This document shows positions 1 to 11,821 of a stretch of DNA of 64,000 nucleotides, in pieces. Position numbers and translations under genes: made by a program. Within the stretch, counting starts at the first letter, position 1. Each line of letters starts with the position of its first letter. Source of the stretch: Carposina sasakii (Eukaryota > Arthropoda > Insecta > Lepidoptera > Carposinidae); contig CP053152.1 in NCBI GenBank assembly GCA_014607495.2, positions 9,903,899-9,967,898 on the forward strand, in the 5' to 3' direction. The notes beneath the pieces were generated by a model, which worked only from the letters and a program-made list of their open reading frames with translations, searched no databases and was not told the origin of the DNA.

Positions 1-504
1 TTAGCAGGGAAGAAAGAAAGGATATTAGGGATAGGCAAAGGGCGTCGATGACCTATCTGCCGTTGTTCTTTTAATCTATATATTATTTATAATTCGCTAA
101 CTAGGTTTTTGTATATTGGCTATCCGCGAAATACCTGTAAATTACATAAAATAAAATACATTCCTCAGACCTCTGAATTTCTATTGTATAATTGTACAAG
201 AATATGTATTGTGACGTGTGTTGTAATAAATTTTTCGACCTTATAATTTAATGATTTTTAATTATGATTAGGCACTCTATGACTGCCGGTGATATTTCAG
301 CGTCATAGCGTGCTATTTCAGCCCCCCACCCAGGTAAATTATTACAAATGTGGGTAGTAAATATTTCTCACCAACTGTTGGGTTTTGTTCTACGCGTAAT
401 TTAACATTTTATATTTCGGGTAGTTCTACCGCTTGCAATACCTTTTACCCAACCGATCTCCCTTCCTTTTTACCCCCCGACGCAAAAACGACGGGGTGTT
501 ATAA

Positions 505-645
505 ATTTGACGTGTTTCTCTCTCTGTGTGTGTAAATGTGTATGTGTCTGTCTGTGGCATCGTAGCTCCCAAACGGATGATCCGATTTTAATGCGGTTTT
601 TTTCCCGCATGTGCACGGCACACTACAGCCTCTTCTCTCGCTGAC
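505..645. repeat. Dispersed repeat relic with TGTCTGTGGCATCGTAGC core
   Basis: The text GTCTGTCTGTGGCATCGTAG followed by CTCCCAAACGGATGATCCGA resembles a very common lepidopteran dispersed repeat. It has no coding potential. The call rests on recognition of the motif only. Confidence 0.4.
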
Positions 646-980
646 CGTTGATGAGAGTAGACGTGCAGAGATATTCTGCACTCGCCGCTAAGATCCGCTA
701 CCGCACCGCGCGACGTTGAGACATTGTTTGTGCAAATTGAATTAATCTTCGAACTATTTACCGCCTACTGAGTGAGACGAGCGATCCTGGTAGAACCCTG
801 CAGGGAAGGAGACTGGACTCGGGAGAGAATCGGGTCAATGCACGTGCTTTTTCTTCTAAGTCTTCTTTCTTCGTCCTCTATTGCTGTAGGGAATTGCAAG
901 TGTGTTTTTGTTCGGTAGAAACAATAGTAGCAACTCGCAAAATACAGTCCACTAATATCACCAGCGCACACTAGCCTAAC

Positions 981-1010
981 AGAACCCGCTATTCTTTTCC
1001 CGCCACTCTA
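981..1010. repeat. 30-bp direct repeat, copy 1
   Basis: The core GCTATTCTTTTCCCGCCACT lies in a 30-bp segment repeated with one mismatch at 2059-2088. The copies flank about 1.05 kb that includes the GC-rich relic at 1140-1780. Confidence 0.7.
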
Positions 1011-1139
1011 CTGGGCGGACCTTAGTAGTCGCTTTATCGTCGCGAACTACAGGGTGATGCGGTAAATAAAAGCCTGAGGAGTCACCTGCCTCAGGTAAAG
1101 TGAGGGTGAGAATACCTGTACTTAGGTATTCACGAATAA

Positions 1140-1780
1140 TAATAATAAGCCCGCAGGGCAGCTTGTGGCGAGCTGTTAGGAGGTAGCGTTCCCACGGACC
1201 TGAAGTACTCCCGGGGGAAGACCCTGTTCCTCATCTCCGGCGCCGGAGTGAGGTCTGACGAGGAACAGTTCCCCCCACCTCTGGCTTGCTTTCGCCGGCC
1301 GGGCAGAGTGGAGTCGCGAGAGCTATAACAGCTCGAGAGTGGACGTGCCCGTCAGTAAGTGGCGAGTTGGCTTTGGTTTAAAGTCCAGGGGCACCCCTCC
1401 ACCCTAGCCGCTCACCAAATGTTGCCCCCTTTATCGCTCCATGCGTGCGGCCGTTTCAGGGGGCCCGCATGAAATGAGTCGGCGGGTCACCGCCGCCACC
1501 AAACAATTATGAGACTTGGTTGTAATGGCAGGCGTCCGTTAGTCTCCTTCAATAGGCCAGTTACCCAACCCCACCCAACATTTAGCCCCATAGCCCATGA
1601 CCTTTGTTTCCATCGCATGACATAGATCTGCACTCCAATAGTCTTACACATGGCGGGGACCATCGCCGGGTGTATCATATTGTGCGGTCGGCGATGGTAT
1701 CCGCCATGTGTAGGTATCCCACACCATATTAAAGTTCTCTAAAAAGGGCCTCAACCTAACCTAACCTAACCTAACCGGGA
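1140..1780. mobile_element. GC-rich retroelement-like relic ending in (CCTAA)n
   Basis: A 640-bp GC-rich block, unlike its flanks, ends at 1752-1776 in four CCTAA units. The body contains no intact frame. GC-rich 3' UTRs followed by a short repeat are seen in several insect non-LTR retrotransposons, so I infer a LINE 3' end. The clade is not recognisable by eye. Confidence 0.4.
1752..1776. repeat. Short telomere-type (CCTAA)n tract
   Basis: Four tandem CCTAA units, the insect telomeric motif TTAGG on the other strand, end the GC-rich block. A shorter two-unit tract is at 30223-30239. These are interstitial and do not indicate a chromosome end. Confidence 0.7.
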
Positions 1781-2042
1781 CTCTGTAGTCCCGAGAATTT
1801 AAACAGAGATACAATAATAATATAATATTATCTAATTTATCGCATTAGGGGAACCTGTAATGATAAACATTAGTTATGTGTGTGTAAATAAATAAATATT
1901 TAATTTTAAGTGCGGGATTATTAGAGAATTATCTCTAGAAGTAAAAAGCGTTTATAAGCGGTTTTATATGAATTGCCTAAATTCTGGGGGTCTTGTTTAA
2001 ACGGGAGATCAACAGAGTAGGAACCCTCGGCATTTCGAACGG

Positions 2043-2088
2043 TAGTGGCGGTATAAAAAGAACCAGCTATTCTTTTCCCGCCACTCTA
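2043..2088. repeat. 30-bp direct repeat, copy 2, forming a foldback
   Basis: The second copy (2059-2088) is preceded by AGTGGCGGTATAAAAAGAA, the approximate reverse complement of its own right half (TTCTTTTCCCGCCACT). This copy can therefore fold into a hairpin, while copy 1 lacks the left arm. Confidence 0.6.
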
Positions 2089-3765
2089 TGGAGGTTTAGG
2101 ATCCTCCACCAACTAATAGGTAATTGACTTACTTATGATCCTGTGTCTCCTATATGGAGTAGAGGGCATAATGCGCCGCCCATGACACGAGTGAAATTCA
2201 TCCACAGAGCTGTGTCTACAGTGACTACCTATAATAACTAGACAAAGTAGTTATGGGTATGTTCGGAGAGTGTAATAATGGAGTTGGGGCGAAGACTCGT
2301 TCTCCAGTTAGGAGTTGGACATCTAATTTTCTTTTAAATAAGACTCGGTACTCCCTTTTACCTGGAATAATATATATCAGTCCTAAAAATAATTAAAACC
2401 AGACTAAAGCTTCTAATCTTTAAATAGTGCAAAATAGGTAGGTACCTACTCATGTGTAAGAGCAACCGTACAAGGACAATTTATTTCCTTACCGGTCAGT
2501 GCGACGATTATTGCGTGTCTGATCCTGTGTGTCGTTTGTAATGATTTCGAGAGTGGCTCCGGAAATTTCTGCAAATAAATATACCTATGTACAGGACAAG
2601 ACAAAGTTAGGTAACATTCAGTAATGAAACATTGTCGGGGGTCCATCGTTTTACTTAATTAAATCCAAATAGGATTATCAGGCCCTAAGTTATGATTAGG
2701 CATCATCACTTTTAAGTATTTTTAGTAAACCAACGATTATCTTCGACAACGTTGCAAATGACCTTAACTCTTACAAAAAAAATTGCACGTCCATTAATGA
2801 GTTTCTGGCGTCAAAAACTCGGTGTCATTAGCCGTAGTATTCTTCCAAACGGCTTGTTTTGCAAAACAAACTGTGTCCGATATGTTTTTCTACACATGTA
2901 GGGCAATTTCGGCTGTCACATAGTAGAAAGAGACACGTTTGAAACCGCCGCTTCACCCCGGGGTGCCGTGGTCCGCAGAATTCCTTACCTACTTCATATT
3001 TTTTGTGCTGGGCCCGATAGTTGACGATGACGGGCCTTTTATGTTCATATTTATAATTTCTTGTTTTTTACTTAGCTGGATTTAGTAGAGCGGTGAAATT
3101 GTTTTTGCTTGTTGCTCGTTTGATTTGTCATGACTTTTGATTGTTAGAACCACTTTACAATTTGGCAATGTTACCTATAGGTACTTACTTATTATGTAAG
3201 TATTTGGGATTTATAGGTAGGAACGACTGTCATGCTTAAAGGAAAATAGTAGGTACCTACCTGCCTACGTTGCTTTTATAACATCCCCTTTTTAATTTAT
3301 TATTATATAGCTATATGTCTCAATACCTCTATGTATATACCTATATGTCAACTACATGCTGGGGTCTAGAATAAATAAACATAACGTAAGATTACCTACT
3401 TCTTTAGTCCAATTCTTTAGGGAGCTTGAGAATTTGTTTAAATAGTTCACAGAGATGAAATCACAGAGAACAGATACGAGTATAACGAGTATTCAATAAA
3501 AATAAGAAGATACGCAGATCAAATTTAGCAAAAAAATACTAGGTAGGTACACTTGTAAAATAAGCCGATAGATATTTTAATAGATCAATAGACAAGAAAG
3601 GCGCATCCGCGTGTGAACCTGCGCCCGCGCATTATGCGACAGGTAGAGCGATCTCGTTACAGTTTGACAATGAAGTTCACTCCTTTAGGCATTCTGCATC
3701 ATATAGGGTATCGCAAGAATTCTGCAATCAAACGAACCAACTTAGTGAGCCGAAAACGCCATAAT
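2089..3765. other. Gene-free spacer
   Basis: AT-rich sequence with TAGGTACC-type motifs. Only short chance frames. I see no gene or clear repeat apart from the unit starting at 3766. Confidence 0.5.
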
Positions 3766-4098
3766 CTATACATACATATAATAAAAATGTAACGGATCGC
3801 TGTCTGTACATGGAAGATATATGAGAAATAATATTATATGAGACCTTTATCAACGCAATAGTACCCAAAAGAATGATTTTTGAAATTTTTGTTCTGTTTG
3901 TCGGTTTGTCTGTGCGTTTGTGCACGCTAATCTCAGAAACGGTTGAACCGATTTCGATGCAGTTTTCAGGAATATATTGTGACAAGTCCCACTTAACATA
4001 TAGGCTTTTTATCCCGGGAAAATGTTTTTATCCCGGATAATTTCGACATTTTATTTTTTCTGTAGTCCACGCTGACGGAGTCGCGGGCGTCCACTAGT
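3766..4098 (-). repeat. Dispersed repeat of the ACTAGTGGACGCCCGCG family
   Basis: Read on the reverse strand, it starts ACTAGTGGACGCCCGCGACT and continues with a CGGTTCAACCGTTTCTGAGA block, a CAAACGCACAGACAAACC block and a final GGATCCGTTACATTTTTATT-like end. At least four more copies lie on the + strand at 5738, 21103, 38916 and 57431. The open frames through it are repeat readings, not genes. It is most likely a SINE or the 3' end of a LINE. Confidence 0.7.
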
Positions 4099-5737
4099 AC
4101 ATAAATATAATTAAGTACATTATGGCTATGATACTGAAATGAGAATGAAAGAATTTTGACACACTTATTATTAGAATAATAACTTATATGTAGCCATATG
4201 TTTCAATAGTAATAATTTTGTCAGTCAGCGCTTAATTTGATATTAAGCGTACCAATCTTCATACTTCACATTCTGGTTTCTATTAGTTTTAATGCTTTTT
4301 AGTCGATTGTTAGGTCTCCCCAGGATTTTCTATGCTTTGATTGCATTTTTCTGGTCGCCTCTGTTGATCCTGGCTTACAGAAGTTGCAGAGGCGGGAATA
4401 AGTGGTGGGCCAATTCCAGTTATGATAGGTACCAAAATGAGATAGCAGACTGCAGGACAGACTGAAGGACCACGAAGGCTATCTAACTAAAGCTTATTAG
4501 GTAAGCAATTGGTCTTACGTATACATGGTATTGACTATTTTTAACCGACTTCATTCATTTAGGTACGAGTACTTTTATTTGCACTAAGTAGGTACTATAT
4601 ACCTACTAACAGTAGCAAGGCACAATCCCGTAGATACCGCTAAAAGCTGAAATGGTACTTAAGTACCTATCGGCTGGTCAAGTCGGCTACTTAGATACCC
4701 ATGACGTATGATATGTAGGTAGACAGAATGAATCCTATCTCCCAAACGATGTAGTCCCAATTTTAGCAAGTTTTGAAGGAGCTGGCCCGATATTATGCAC
4801 AGGATATAGCCGATAGAGATGTTGAAGAAAGTCTTTTGCCCAACTGTAAAACTACACAGATTTATACCTACTTAATAAAAAAATTCCATATACCTACTTA
4901 TTTAACGGAACCACTCTTCTGACTCTCACTTAGAGATTTTTTGTATGAAATCCAGTTCCGATCAGATAACATAGCGTCCGCTTTTATACAATAGCAATAC
5001 AAATCTTATGCTGGATTATCCCAGATTGCTACTCTCTTTGTGATATCTGAATATCGTGTTACAAGTGGATGTTGCTTTTTTACAGAATTTTTGACACTTC
5101 TTTTCAAATAAATGTAAAAAATGTACAAGTATCCACGCAATTTCAGTAGGTACTTAAGTAGTTCAAAATTTAATGTAAAGTACAGGCGGCCTACTTTTTT
5201 AGCACCAACAACGTAGAGACTACCTGAGAATCGCCTATTTTTGGAGTTAATATCCTAATCTATTCTGTCTTAAAAAGGTAATAAGATAATAACCATACTC
5301 TAGAATTTGCATTAGGTACTAGAAAGGATTTGAGAATCTAAGATGACCTGAATCAGGATAAAATTATTCGAACATTTCTTTTTAACTGATTATTTACCAA
5401 GTAAGTACTTATCCACAAAATTGAAATTTACGCACAATTAAGCGTCAGTCGATAGCGATACGTGGGTGCCGTCTTGGCTGCCACAATACGAGCAACCCGA
5501 CACCACAGTCGGCACAGCTTCCTACTGAGGACCTCAATACAGATCCAGAGCAAAAGACAGGAAACGAGCACAAGGCGATAGAACCAATTACCCGCCCACG
5601 ACATGGGAAACCCGTAATTATGGTAAAATACACTTAAGTACTGAACGGAAATGACCCGGTTCGTTGGTGGTGGCCGAAAGTGAAAATATTAATAATTTAA
5701 TATTAGTAGGTACGTGATTTGCCTTATTTATTATGTA
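4099..5737. other. Gene-free spacer
   Basis: AT-rich, with a slightly more GC-rich piece at 5445-5625 that has a 62-codon reverse frame of no recognisable content. No gene supported. Confidence 0.45.
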
Positions 5738-6035
5738 ACTAGTGGACGCCCGCTACTCCGTCCGCGTGGACTACAAAAAAAAAAACAAAATGTCGAAATT
5801 ATCCGGGATAAAAAGTAGCCTATATGTTAAGTGGGACCTGACACAATATAATCTCAGAAATCCGTTCAGCCGTTTCTGAGATTAGCGTGCACAAACGCAC
5901 AAACAAACAGACAAAAATTCAAAAAATCATCGTTTTGGTTCCTATTGCGTTGATAAAGGTCTCCTATAATATTTTTCTCATATATCTTCCATGTACTTAC
6001 AGCGATCCGTTACATTTTTATTATATGTATAGATT
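5738..6035 (+). repeat. Dispersed repeat of the ACTAGTGGACGCCCGCG family
   Basis: This copy matches that at 57431 nearly end to end, including the AGCCGTTTCTGAGATTAGCG core and the GCGATCCGTTACATTTTTAT terminus. It is followed immediately by a second repeat unit at 6036-6155, the same arrangement in part as at 57431-58165. Confidence 0.7.
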
Positions 6036-6155
6036 TTCACTGGGCCTTTTTGGTTTGCTGGAAGAAATCTCTTTCAGATATAAGCTCGCCTCTGTACATT
6101 TTCTTTTATAATTACCGTATTTTGTTAATATTGTGTGTGTACAATAAAGAATATA
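6036..6155 (+). repeat. LINE/SINE tail-like repeat ending in ACAATAAAGAAT
   Basis: The sequence TTTGCTGGAAGAAATCTCTT ... TGTACATTTTCTTTTATAAT ... GTGTACAATAAAGAATATAA recurs at 58060-58165 (+) and 27956-28040 (-). The AATAAAGAAT end suggests a polyadenylated retroelement tail. Confidence 0.6.
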
Positions 6156-8180
6156 AGGTACAGTACTTACGTATCGGACGAATTTGTTCTTAAATTCGAT
6201 TGTCCGATATTCATGGGAACGAAAGCGATTTCACTTTGGACTAGTCATGAATATTTAATGCCTTTACATAGTTAATAATAGTCAAGGAAAATCTTGGTAT
6301 CTATTGCGTAGCTTCATTTGATCGAATTAGTTGACTCTATTGATCCATTAAATTATATACTAAAATGTATGCTATATTCTTTTGTGTATGTGCAATAAAG
6401 AATAAAAAAGAAAAATAAGAAAATGAGCGGTCAAGCTCTAAAAACGATCAAAAAATTTTGGATCTGTCGGCAAGTGTCACCTCATGTTTTCGTACCATAG
6501 AATGATTGAGAACATGCCGGCCGAGTTCGTTTGCAAGCCGCTCACAAAAACGGTAGCACAAGATTTATGGCGAGAGAACAGTGATCATAGCGCATTAGTA
6601 GGCACCATTGTACCCACTATGGGTCTTTTATGGTCCTTGCGTACCGACAGGACCAGGACAGTAGTCTTTTCGATTGTAAAGTATCCTGCAAGCAGGGCTT
6701 TTGTTCTATAGTGCAGTAAACATGTCGACAGGTTGGACATTAGTTACAGCGATGTTTAAAAGTATTATCATTATGAACAGTAGCTTCGTGGAATGCTTTT
6801 TGGTGAATTTTTTTCGAAGTATTGCTGTGTTTTGTTCGTAACTTTTGAGCATTTTTGTTAGGTTCTTCTTCTTCATAGAAAAGTGGTAAATTTTAATAAA
6901 GAGGAAGACATACCTACATTGCATTCGAAGCTGCAATCACTGTAAAATTATATTAGCAAACTAAAAATGAGCTTTCCATTTTGTTAACGTCAACCCGGTT
7001 AAATATATTTTTTGTTTTCCTAATAATATGTTGTCAGACGACTATACAATTAGAGGAATAAAAAAATATAATACGAAATTAACAGCGGCCCAGGAGAGGA
7101 ACTAAAGCGCGGTGTTTAGTAAAACAAAAGCTTTGGAACGATTTAACAAACTGCCATATTTTAACAACCGGTAATTAAAGGTTTGGCTGGAGCGTGCATA
7201 AATCATACGTCGGCGAACTGGCCGAAATAGAGAAAAAATTTAAAACATTAACCGCTGAGGAAGATAGTCTTCTGAGATTTGGTTTGGTTCGTATTGCTCG
7301 TGTAATCGTGTTGATGGAATCTACGAGAAAGTTTGTGTTTCTTAATTTATTTTTGGTATGAGTATTTTTTATATTTTAGCTAGAGTACCTAAACTCTTTT
7401 ACCCCTCTAAATAAGTAATACGTAATTTAGTTTTATTGATATATGTAGAGTCACGGCTGTAATAAAAATAGGTGCCACAAACACCATACCTACCTACTTA
7501 CTAACATCGTCTCCGTCTAACCTAGCCCTATATTAAGTAATGTAGCTAAGATAGTTACAAATATTTAGGTAAATGAGGATTTAGGTAGTGGATGGGCATT
7601 AAAGGATATTGTCCTACTCCATTCGGAACAAACGAAAGAAACAGAAAATTGAAATTTAAAACGTAGATATAAAATGTCTTCAAAATAGATCAGCAAAAAA
7701 ACAAGCTAAGTATCTTTGACTACTTAGTCTTCTCTTTCTACGCTAAGTATTTATTTTCCAACGGACCTTAGGTAGGTATATGGGAGAGCTTTTCTAGATA
7801 ATCTCATGATGTTTGTAAAAAGCCTTCAGAATTATTTTTTTTGACAAAGGCCAGACCCAGACAGATTAGATATAGATAGTATCTTAAAAAATATACAGAA
7901 ATATTTACATGGATAAAGTTTACAGGTTAAACGAGCTAAAATATATGGTAGGTAGATATGATACTGTACCCTAGGTACCTACTACTCTATCCCGTCATAA
8001 AAGTAGAGTCACGATGACTCAAGTTATTAAGCTGCTGATTTGTTTTATTGTCTTTATTTGCTTGGAAATCAATATTAGTATGAAAAGTAAAAAAATAATC
8101 ATGCAATCAATCAAGTCATCAGTGAAAGTAGATTCAATACAGCTCTACATCAAAGCTTTGAAACAAAACATAACACCAAA
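6156..8180. other. Upstream region of the buttonhead-like gene
   Basis: AT-rich non-coding sequence. Frames at 6484 (+) and 6706 (-) are under 80 codons, lack splice or family support and look like chance. Upstream enhancers are plausible but not visible by eye. Confidence 0.45.
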
Positions 8181-8471
8181 GTGAGGCGGGGTAATATTGG
8201 TAATGTAAACATAACCTTTCGCTTTCCGATTCGGGCCCAATGCAAGTCTTGGGGTCTGTTCCATATATCACGGGTCTGCGGGAGGGGCGGAGGCTGCGCC
8301 GGCGCCGGGGGTTCGGCCGCGGGCGGTGAGCGGGGCGCGGGCGCAGAGGTGACAACCGCTCGTTACGTCTATTCCAAGCCAGTTATTAAAAACATCTCGG
8401 CGCGAGCGGTGCTCCGCCCTGTAATTATCCAGTTGGAGGTTTTATCCGCCGCTACGTTGTCACCACCGGAA
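8181..8471 (+). promoter_or_regulatory. Putative promoter and 5' UTR of the buttonhead-like gene
   Basis: A strongly GC-rich block, in sharp contrast to the AT-rich flanks, lies directly upstream of the first ATG of the Sp-family gene. It holds two oppositely oriented GC boxes of the Sp type, GGGCGGAG on the + strand at 8285-8292 and its complement CTCCGCCC at 8412-8419. Sp/Btd fingers bind this class of site, so self-regulation is an inference worth noting. No clear TATA box was seen, and the transcription start cannot be fixed by eye. An open frame runs through the block (8181-8540), but it is the 5' leader reading into exon 1 and its intron, not a separate gene. Confidence 0.5.
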
Positions 8472-8501
8472 ATGCAGTACGTGGATCCGCCCGCGCAACA
8501 G
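8472..8501 (+). CDS. btd: Probable first coding exon of the buttonhead-like gene
   Basis: The exon would encode MQYVDPPAQQ and end in CAG followed by a GT at 8502. The next exon opens directly after a CAG at 8778-8780, giving a 279-bp GT-AG intron (8502-8780) in phase 0, so the reading frame continues into MMNMM. The ATG context (GGAAATGC) is acceptable. The donor (GTTCGT) is weak compared with GTRAGT, which is the main doubt. If the intron were retained, the frame would stop at 8540 after 22 codons. The alternative is that exon 1 is non-coding and translation starts at 8781. The placement is inferred from splice signals and phase, not from a transcript. Confidence 0.5.
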
Positions 8502-8780
8502 GTTCGTCCATTCACGTCCTCTATTGCCCTATTACATTGACAGTTGTAGTAAAGTAATTAAATGTAGATTATGGAGTAGCGAAAGTTTGTGTTGTAGAGT
8601 TTAGTGATGTGTAATTTTTGTGTTTGTCCGATGCTGCCATTTTAGTTTTTGCGTCTGTTGGACTGACTGACTGACTGATGGATCGTAACAAGTCTAAATA
8701 TTTTAATAACTTGTAAAACAACTTCTAGACATCATATTTTTCCTATGTAACTAGTAACTAATTTATATTATTTTACCCAG

Positions 8781-9761
8781 ATGATGAACATGATGACCAG
8801 CTACGGCTGCGGCTACGGTCGCACGGAGGCAGTGTCTCCAGCGTCCGATCTGTCATCCTGCAGCAGCGCCTCGTCTGCAGGCTGGGGGCCCCCGCCGCCC
8901 GCCTGGCGCGAACTGCCCGCCTACCCACAGTACCCCACCTACTGGCCCCCACCCACCACCGAGGACCCACGAGAACTACAACGCCGCTGTGCCAAGTGCC
9001 GCTGCCCCAACTGCCTCACCGAAGCCGCAGGATTCGGACCCAACTACGGCAAAGACGGAGCGAAAAGAGAACATGTCTGCCACGTCCCGGGCTGTGGAAA
9101 AGTGTACGGGAAGACATCGCATTTAAAAGCACATTTGCGCTGGCACACTGGAGAGCGCCCGTTCGTTTGCAACTGGCTGTTTTGCGGGAAGAGGTTCACC
9201 CGCTCCGACGAGCTGCAGCGACACCTCCGCACTCACACCGGAGAGAAACGGTTCTCGTGCCAGCTTTGTGCCAAACGCTTTATGCGGTCTGATCATCTCG
9301 CAAAACACGTGAAAACCCACGCTAATGCGACCCGAAAGACTAAGAAGAAGGAGGATAAGGAAGAGCCAAAGTCAAATGATCAAAGTGACCAATCAGCACC
9401 GTCGACGCCTGTAAGCGATGCTGGTCAGCCTGCTCCAGTAAATGTGGGGAGTACGAACCACGGAACAGTGCCAGTGAGTGTCCCGCCTAAACAGATGCCG
9501 TTGAGTTATACATCAGTTGCTCCTGCGACTGCGGTACCCACTTATAATTCCAGTGCGATGTTCGGGAGTACTGCTATGGTGACCGGCTGGTGTCCGGAGG
9601 TGCGACATGAGTCGATGTATCCGCGACCGCCAGTCAGAGACCACAGATACTACCAGCAGTACCCAACGCCTTTAACTTCGTATCAGTGTGCGACTAAGGA
9701 AAACTATTCAATGTTCCACGGACATTATAATTACCAACCCTCGATGGCTATTGGACAATAA
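8781..9761 (+). CDS. btd: Sp-family zinc-finger transcription factor, buttonhead/Sp5-like
   Basis: A nuclear DNA-binding transcription factor; in insects buttonhead acts in head-segment and appendage patterning. Numbering from the ATG at 8781 (326 aa), residues 68-78 form the Btd box ([11 protein letters not shown]). Three C2H2 fingers follow: C100/C105/H118/H122, C130/C135/H148/H152 and C160/C163/H176/H180. The recognition helices contain [16 protein letters not shown] and RSDHLAKH, the standard Sp/KLF set for GC boxes. A lysine-rich stretch (185-197, [10 protein letters not shown]) follows and may serve nuclear import. The N-terminus is short and Pro/Ser/Tyr-rich, without a clear Sp box (SPLAMLAATC-like). 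The C-terminus is Ser/Pro-rich, then Tyr-rich. CRCPNC rather than CDCPNC in the Btd box favours buttonhead/Sp5 over Sp6-9. The protein is far shorter than the fly Buttonhead (over 600 aa). The exon opens straight after a splice acceptor, so the first ATG here may be internal, with ten codons supplied by 8472-8501. Family assignment is near certain; the choice of btd within it is likely. Confidence 0.95.
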   Translation: MMNMMTSYGCGYGRTEAVSPASDLSSCSSASSAGWGPPPPAWRELPAYPQYPTYWPPPTTEDPRELQRRCAKCRCPNCLTEAAGFGPNYGKDGAKREHVCHVPGCGKVYGKTSHLKAHLRWHTGERPFVCNWLFCGKRFTRSDELQRHLRTHTGEKRFSCQLCAKRFMRSDHLAKHVKTHANATRKTKKKEDKEEPKSNDQSDQSAPSTPVSDAGQPAPVNVGSTNHGTVPVSVPPKQMPLSYTSVAPATAVPTYNSSAMFGSTAMVTGWCPEVRHESMYPRPPVRDHRYYQQYPTPLTSYQCATKENYSMFHGHYNYQPSMAIGQ

Positions 9762-10165
9762 ATTAAGTGTAAGGTTTATGGCTAGGATAAGAAAATTACA
9801 TTCTGAGTTTTTAACTGTTTCTGATTATAAATGCTTGTTGTGTTTGTTGAGTTACCACAAGTTATGTAATGTGATGTACTTCCAAGTTTAAATGACTGAT
9901 ACTCGTAGATAGTTGTTAGTCATAAACTGTTAGTGGATAGAAATGAATGTGCCTTGCAAAAGTTTGTGACCCTGTGTTTTTTATAGTTTTTATTTTTAAA
10001 TATATTTGTCAATAATATCACTATCTTTTCTTTCGTCCCATGTTGTCGTATTTATTATAGTTATTATATAATACAGTCCACTCTTAATTTTAATTAATTT
10101 GGATCTCGTAGGCCTCTTTGAATTTTTATTTTAGTGAGTAATCAATAAAATCAATTATGTATTCT
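9762..10165 (+). terminator. 3' UTR and poly(A) signal of the buttonhead-like gene
   Basis: After the TAA at 9759-9761 the sequence turns AT-rich. The first canonical AATAAA I find on the + strand is at 10144-10149, so cleavage would fall about 15-25 bases later. The 3' UTR would then be about 400 bases. The end is inferred from the signal alone. The small open frame at 9688-9891 is only a shadow across the stop codon. Confidence 0.45.
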
Positions 10166-10493
10166 AGACAAGGAGAGATTTTATATAGGGAATTCATAAT
10201 ACATACTTAGTATTATAGAGGTTCGAATTATCGCAGGTTTAAATTGACGAGAGATAGTTTTAAAGAGATGAAACTTAAAAATTCGTAGCACTTAAAGGCT
10301 CAATCATTTGTAGAGAAGTTAAGCTTAGCATACGTCAAAAAAGTTTGACTAACGCATTTAAGTAAGTAATAGTATTGTAATAGTACTCTTAACTATTTAT
10401 CAACGAGCTATAAGCTTTTTAATAGTCCTACAAATCTATTTTGGTATTACTGATGCTGATATCGAGATAATGACATTATCAGATATTCAGTAA

Positions 10494-10698
10494 CAAGTTT
10501 TTTTCACGAGAAATAATTAATATCTGTCTATGAAAAAACTAGCATAAACACTGGACACTATAAATTTCGCCCGATCAAGTAATAAAAAAAAAAAAAATTA
10601 CATCGTTTCCCAGCATTTTTTTTGGCATAAACTTACTTTATTTGATGTATAGAGTACGTACTCTTCGTTAAGGGTGGCAACGAAAAAAACACCCTGTA
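10494..10698 (+). mobile_element. MITE of the TACAGGGTG family, left half lost
   Basis: The right half, from CACGAGAAATAATTAATATC to AAAACACCCTGTA, matches the full copies. The left terminus is absent. The break lies next to a 15-bp palindrome GATAATGACATTATC at about 10465-10480. Confidence 0.7.
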
Positions 10699-10852
10699 TA
10701 TGTAAAATTTCAAGAAGATTAGTTGAGATAATAGGGCGTAAAGAGGTAAAACACAAACTTACTTTCGCATATTAAAACTCTATCAAAATGTAGTTTAATT
10801 TTAAAAAAGTCTTGATTATCATTAAACTAAAATTACTCTACTAGACAAGCTG

Positions 10853-10999
10853 TCGTCGTCGTCGTCAGCCTATTGCAGTCCACTGCTGGACGTAGGCCTC
10901 CATCAGTGTATACGCTACATGGCTCGAACTCCCGTTTTTGCCAGATGGACCGATGACTTAAATAGGACGTCTGATAGTGGCTGGATGGCAAAAACTAGA
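10853..10999 (-). mobile_element. RTE-type LINE 3' end, short relic
   Basis: A (GTC)n tail is followed by CAGTCCACTGCTGGACGTAG, which is the reverse complement of the coding sequence for the YVQQWTAIG terminus. A TGGCTCGAACTCCCGTTTTTGCC-like stretch shared with the larger copy at 49257 comes next. Only about 150 bp survive and the frame is broken. Confidence 0.7.
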
Positions 11000-11821
11000 C
11001 AAATAGCATGATAATTTGATGACCAAATTTTAAAATGTTAGTTAATAGGGGCTTATCCTCAAGCATGCTATTCTGTTTCCTGCGACTTCGTCCATCTTGA
11101 CTACAGATAAATCAAAAAGGAATCTATCTACGACAGGCAATAAACGAATGAGGGAATTATTGACAGGACATTCATACGGAAACAGTTTGAGTTCGAAGAT
11201 ATATGACACTTGTTTATAAGGAACCTAATTTGTAAACGAGTGAAAGCTCCTTACTAAACACTCCTCCACGGGCTTGAGACAGTGGTGTCTGTCTTACAAT
11301 AAAGCTGAAAACACATACATTGATTACTGCCAATAATACGTCGTGTCACACATTTGTGCCACTTTCTAATAGCTTATTATTCCTCCTTATCGATGTCGTT
11401 TTGAACAATTGAAAGAATTTTACTTTCCAACTATGTAGTCTAGTTTTAAAATCCGGCAATAGAGAAGTATTTGGATTTGAAGATATTTTGTCTCAGACAA
11501 ATTGTCTCTGAATTACACCGTAGCTTTCACTGAAATGTAGGCATTGTGTGCGGGTACTCGTATATTTGCGTGAAACTGGTAACTTATCACTGATCATTTG
11601 CATCCGTCCCCGCAATGCCAAACGCGGCTGTGGAATCTCCTTGATGAGCCTGTAGCTCTGGCATTCAGAAATTTAAGAAGATATATTATTTAATTTAAGA
11701 AATACAGACGCGTGTGTATGTAATCTTAACAGAAGTTAGGTAATAAGGTTGCTAATATTATTATTTATCTGCTCTTATACACCTCGAGTCAGTGCTATAG
11801 ACGTTCTCACGTTTTCAACAA

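Noticed and set aside
1752..1776. Telomere-proximal location suggested by (CCTAA)n
   Set aside because: Only four units, attached to a retroelement-like relic, inside a gene-bearing region; interstitial repeat is the simpler reading.
8181..8540. 119-codon open frame upstream of the zinc-finger exon
   Set aside because: It is the GC-rich 5' leader in frame with exon 1 and its intron. The leader part has no domain, and the likely start is the later ATG at 8472.
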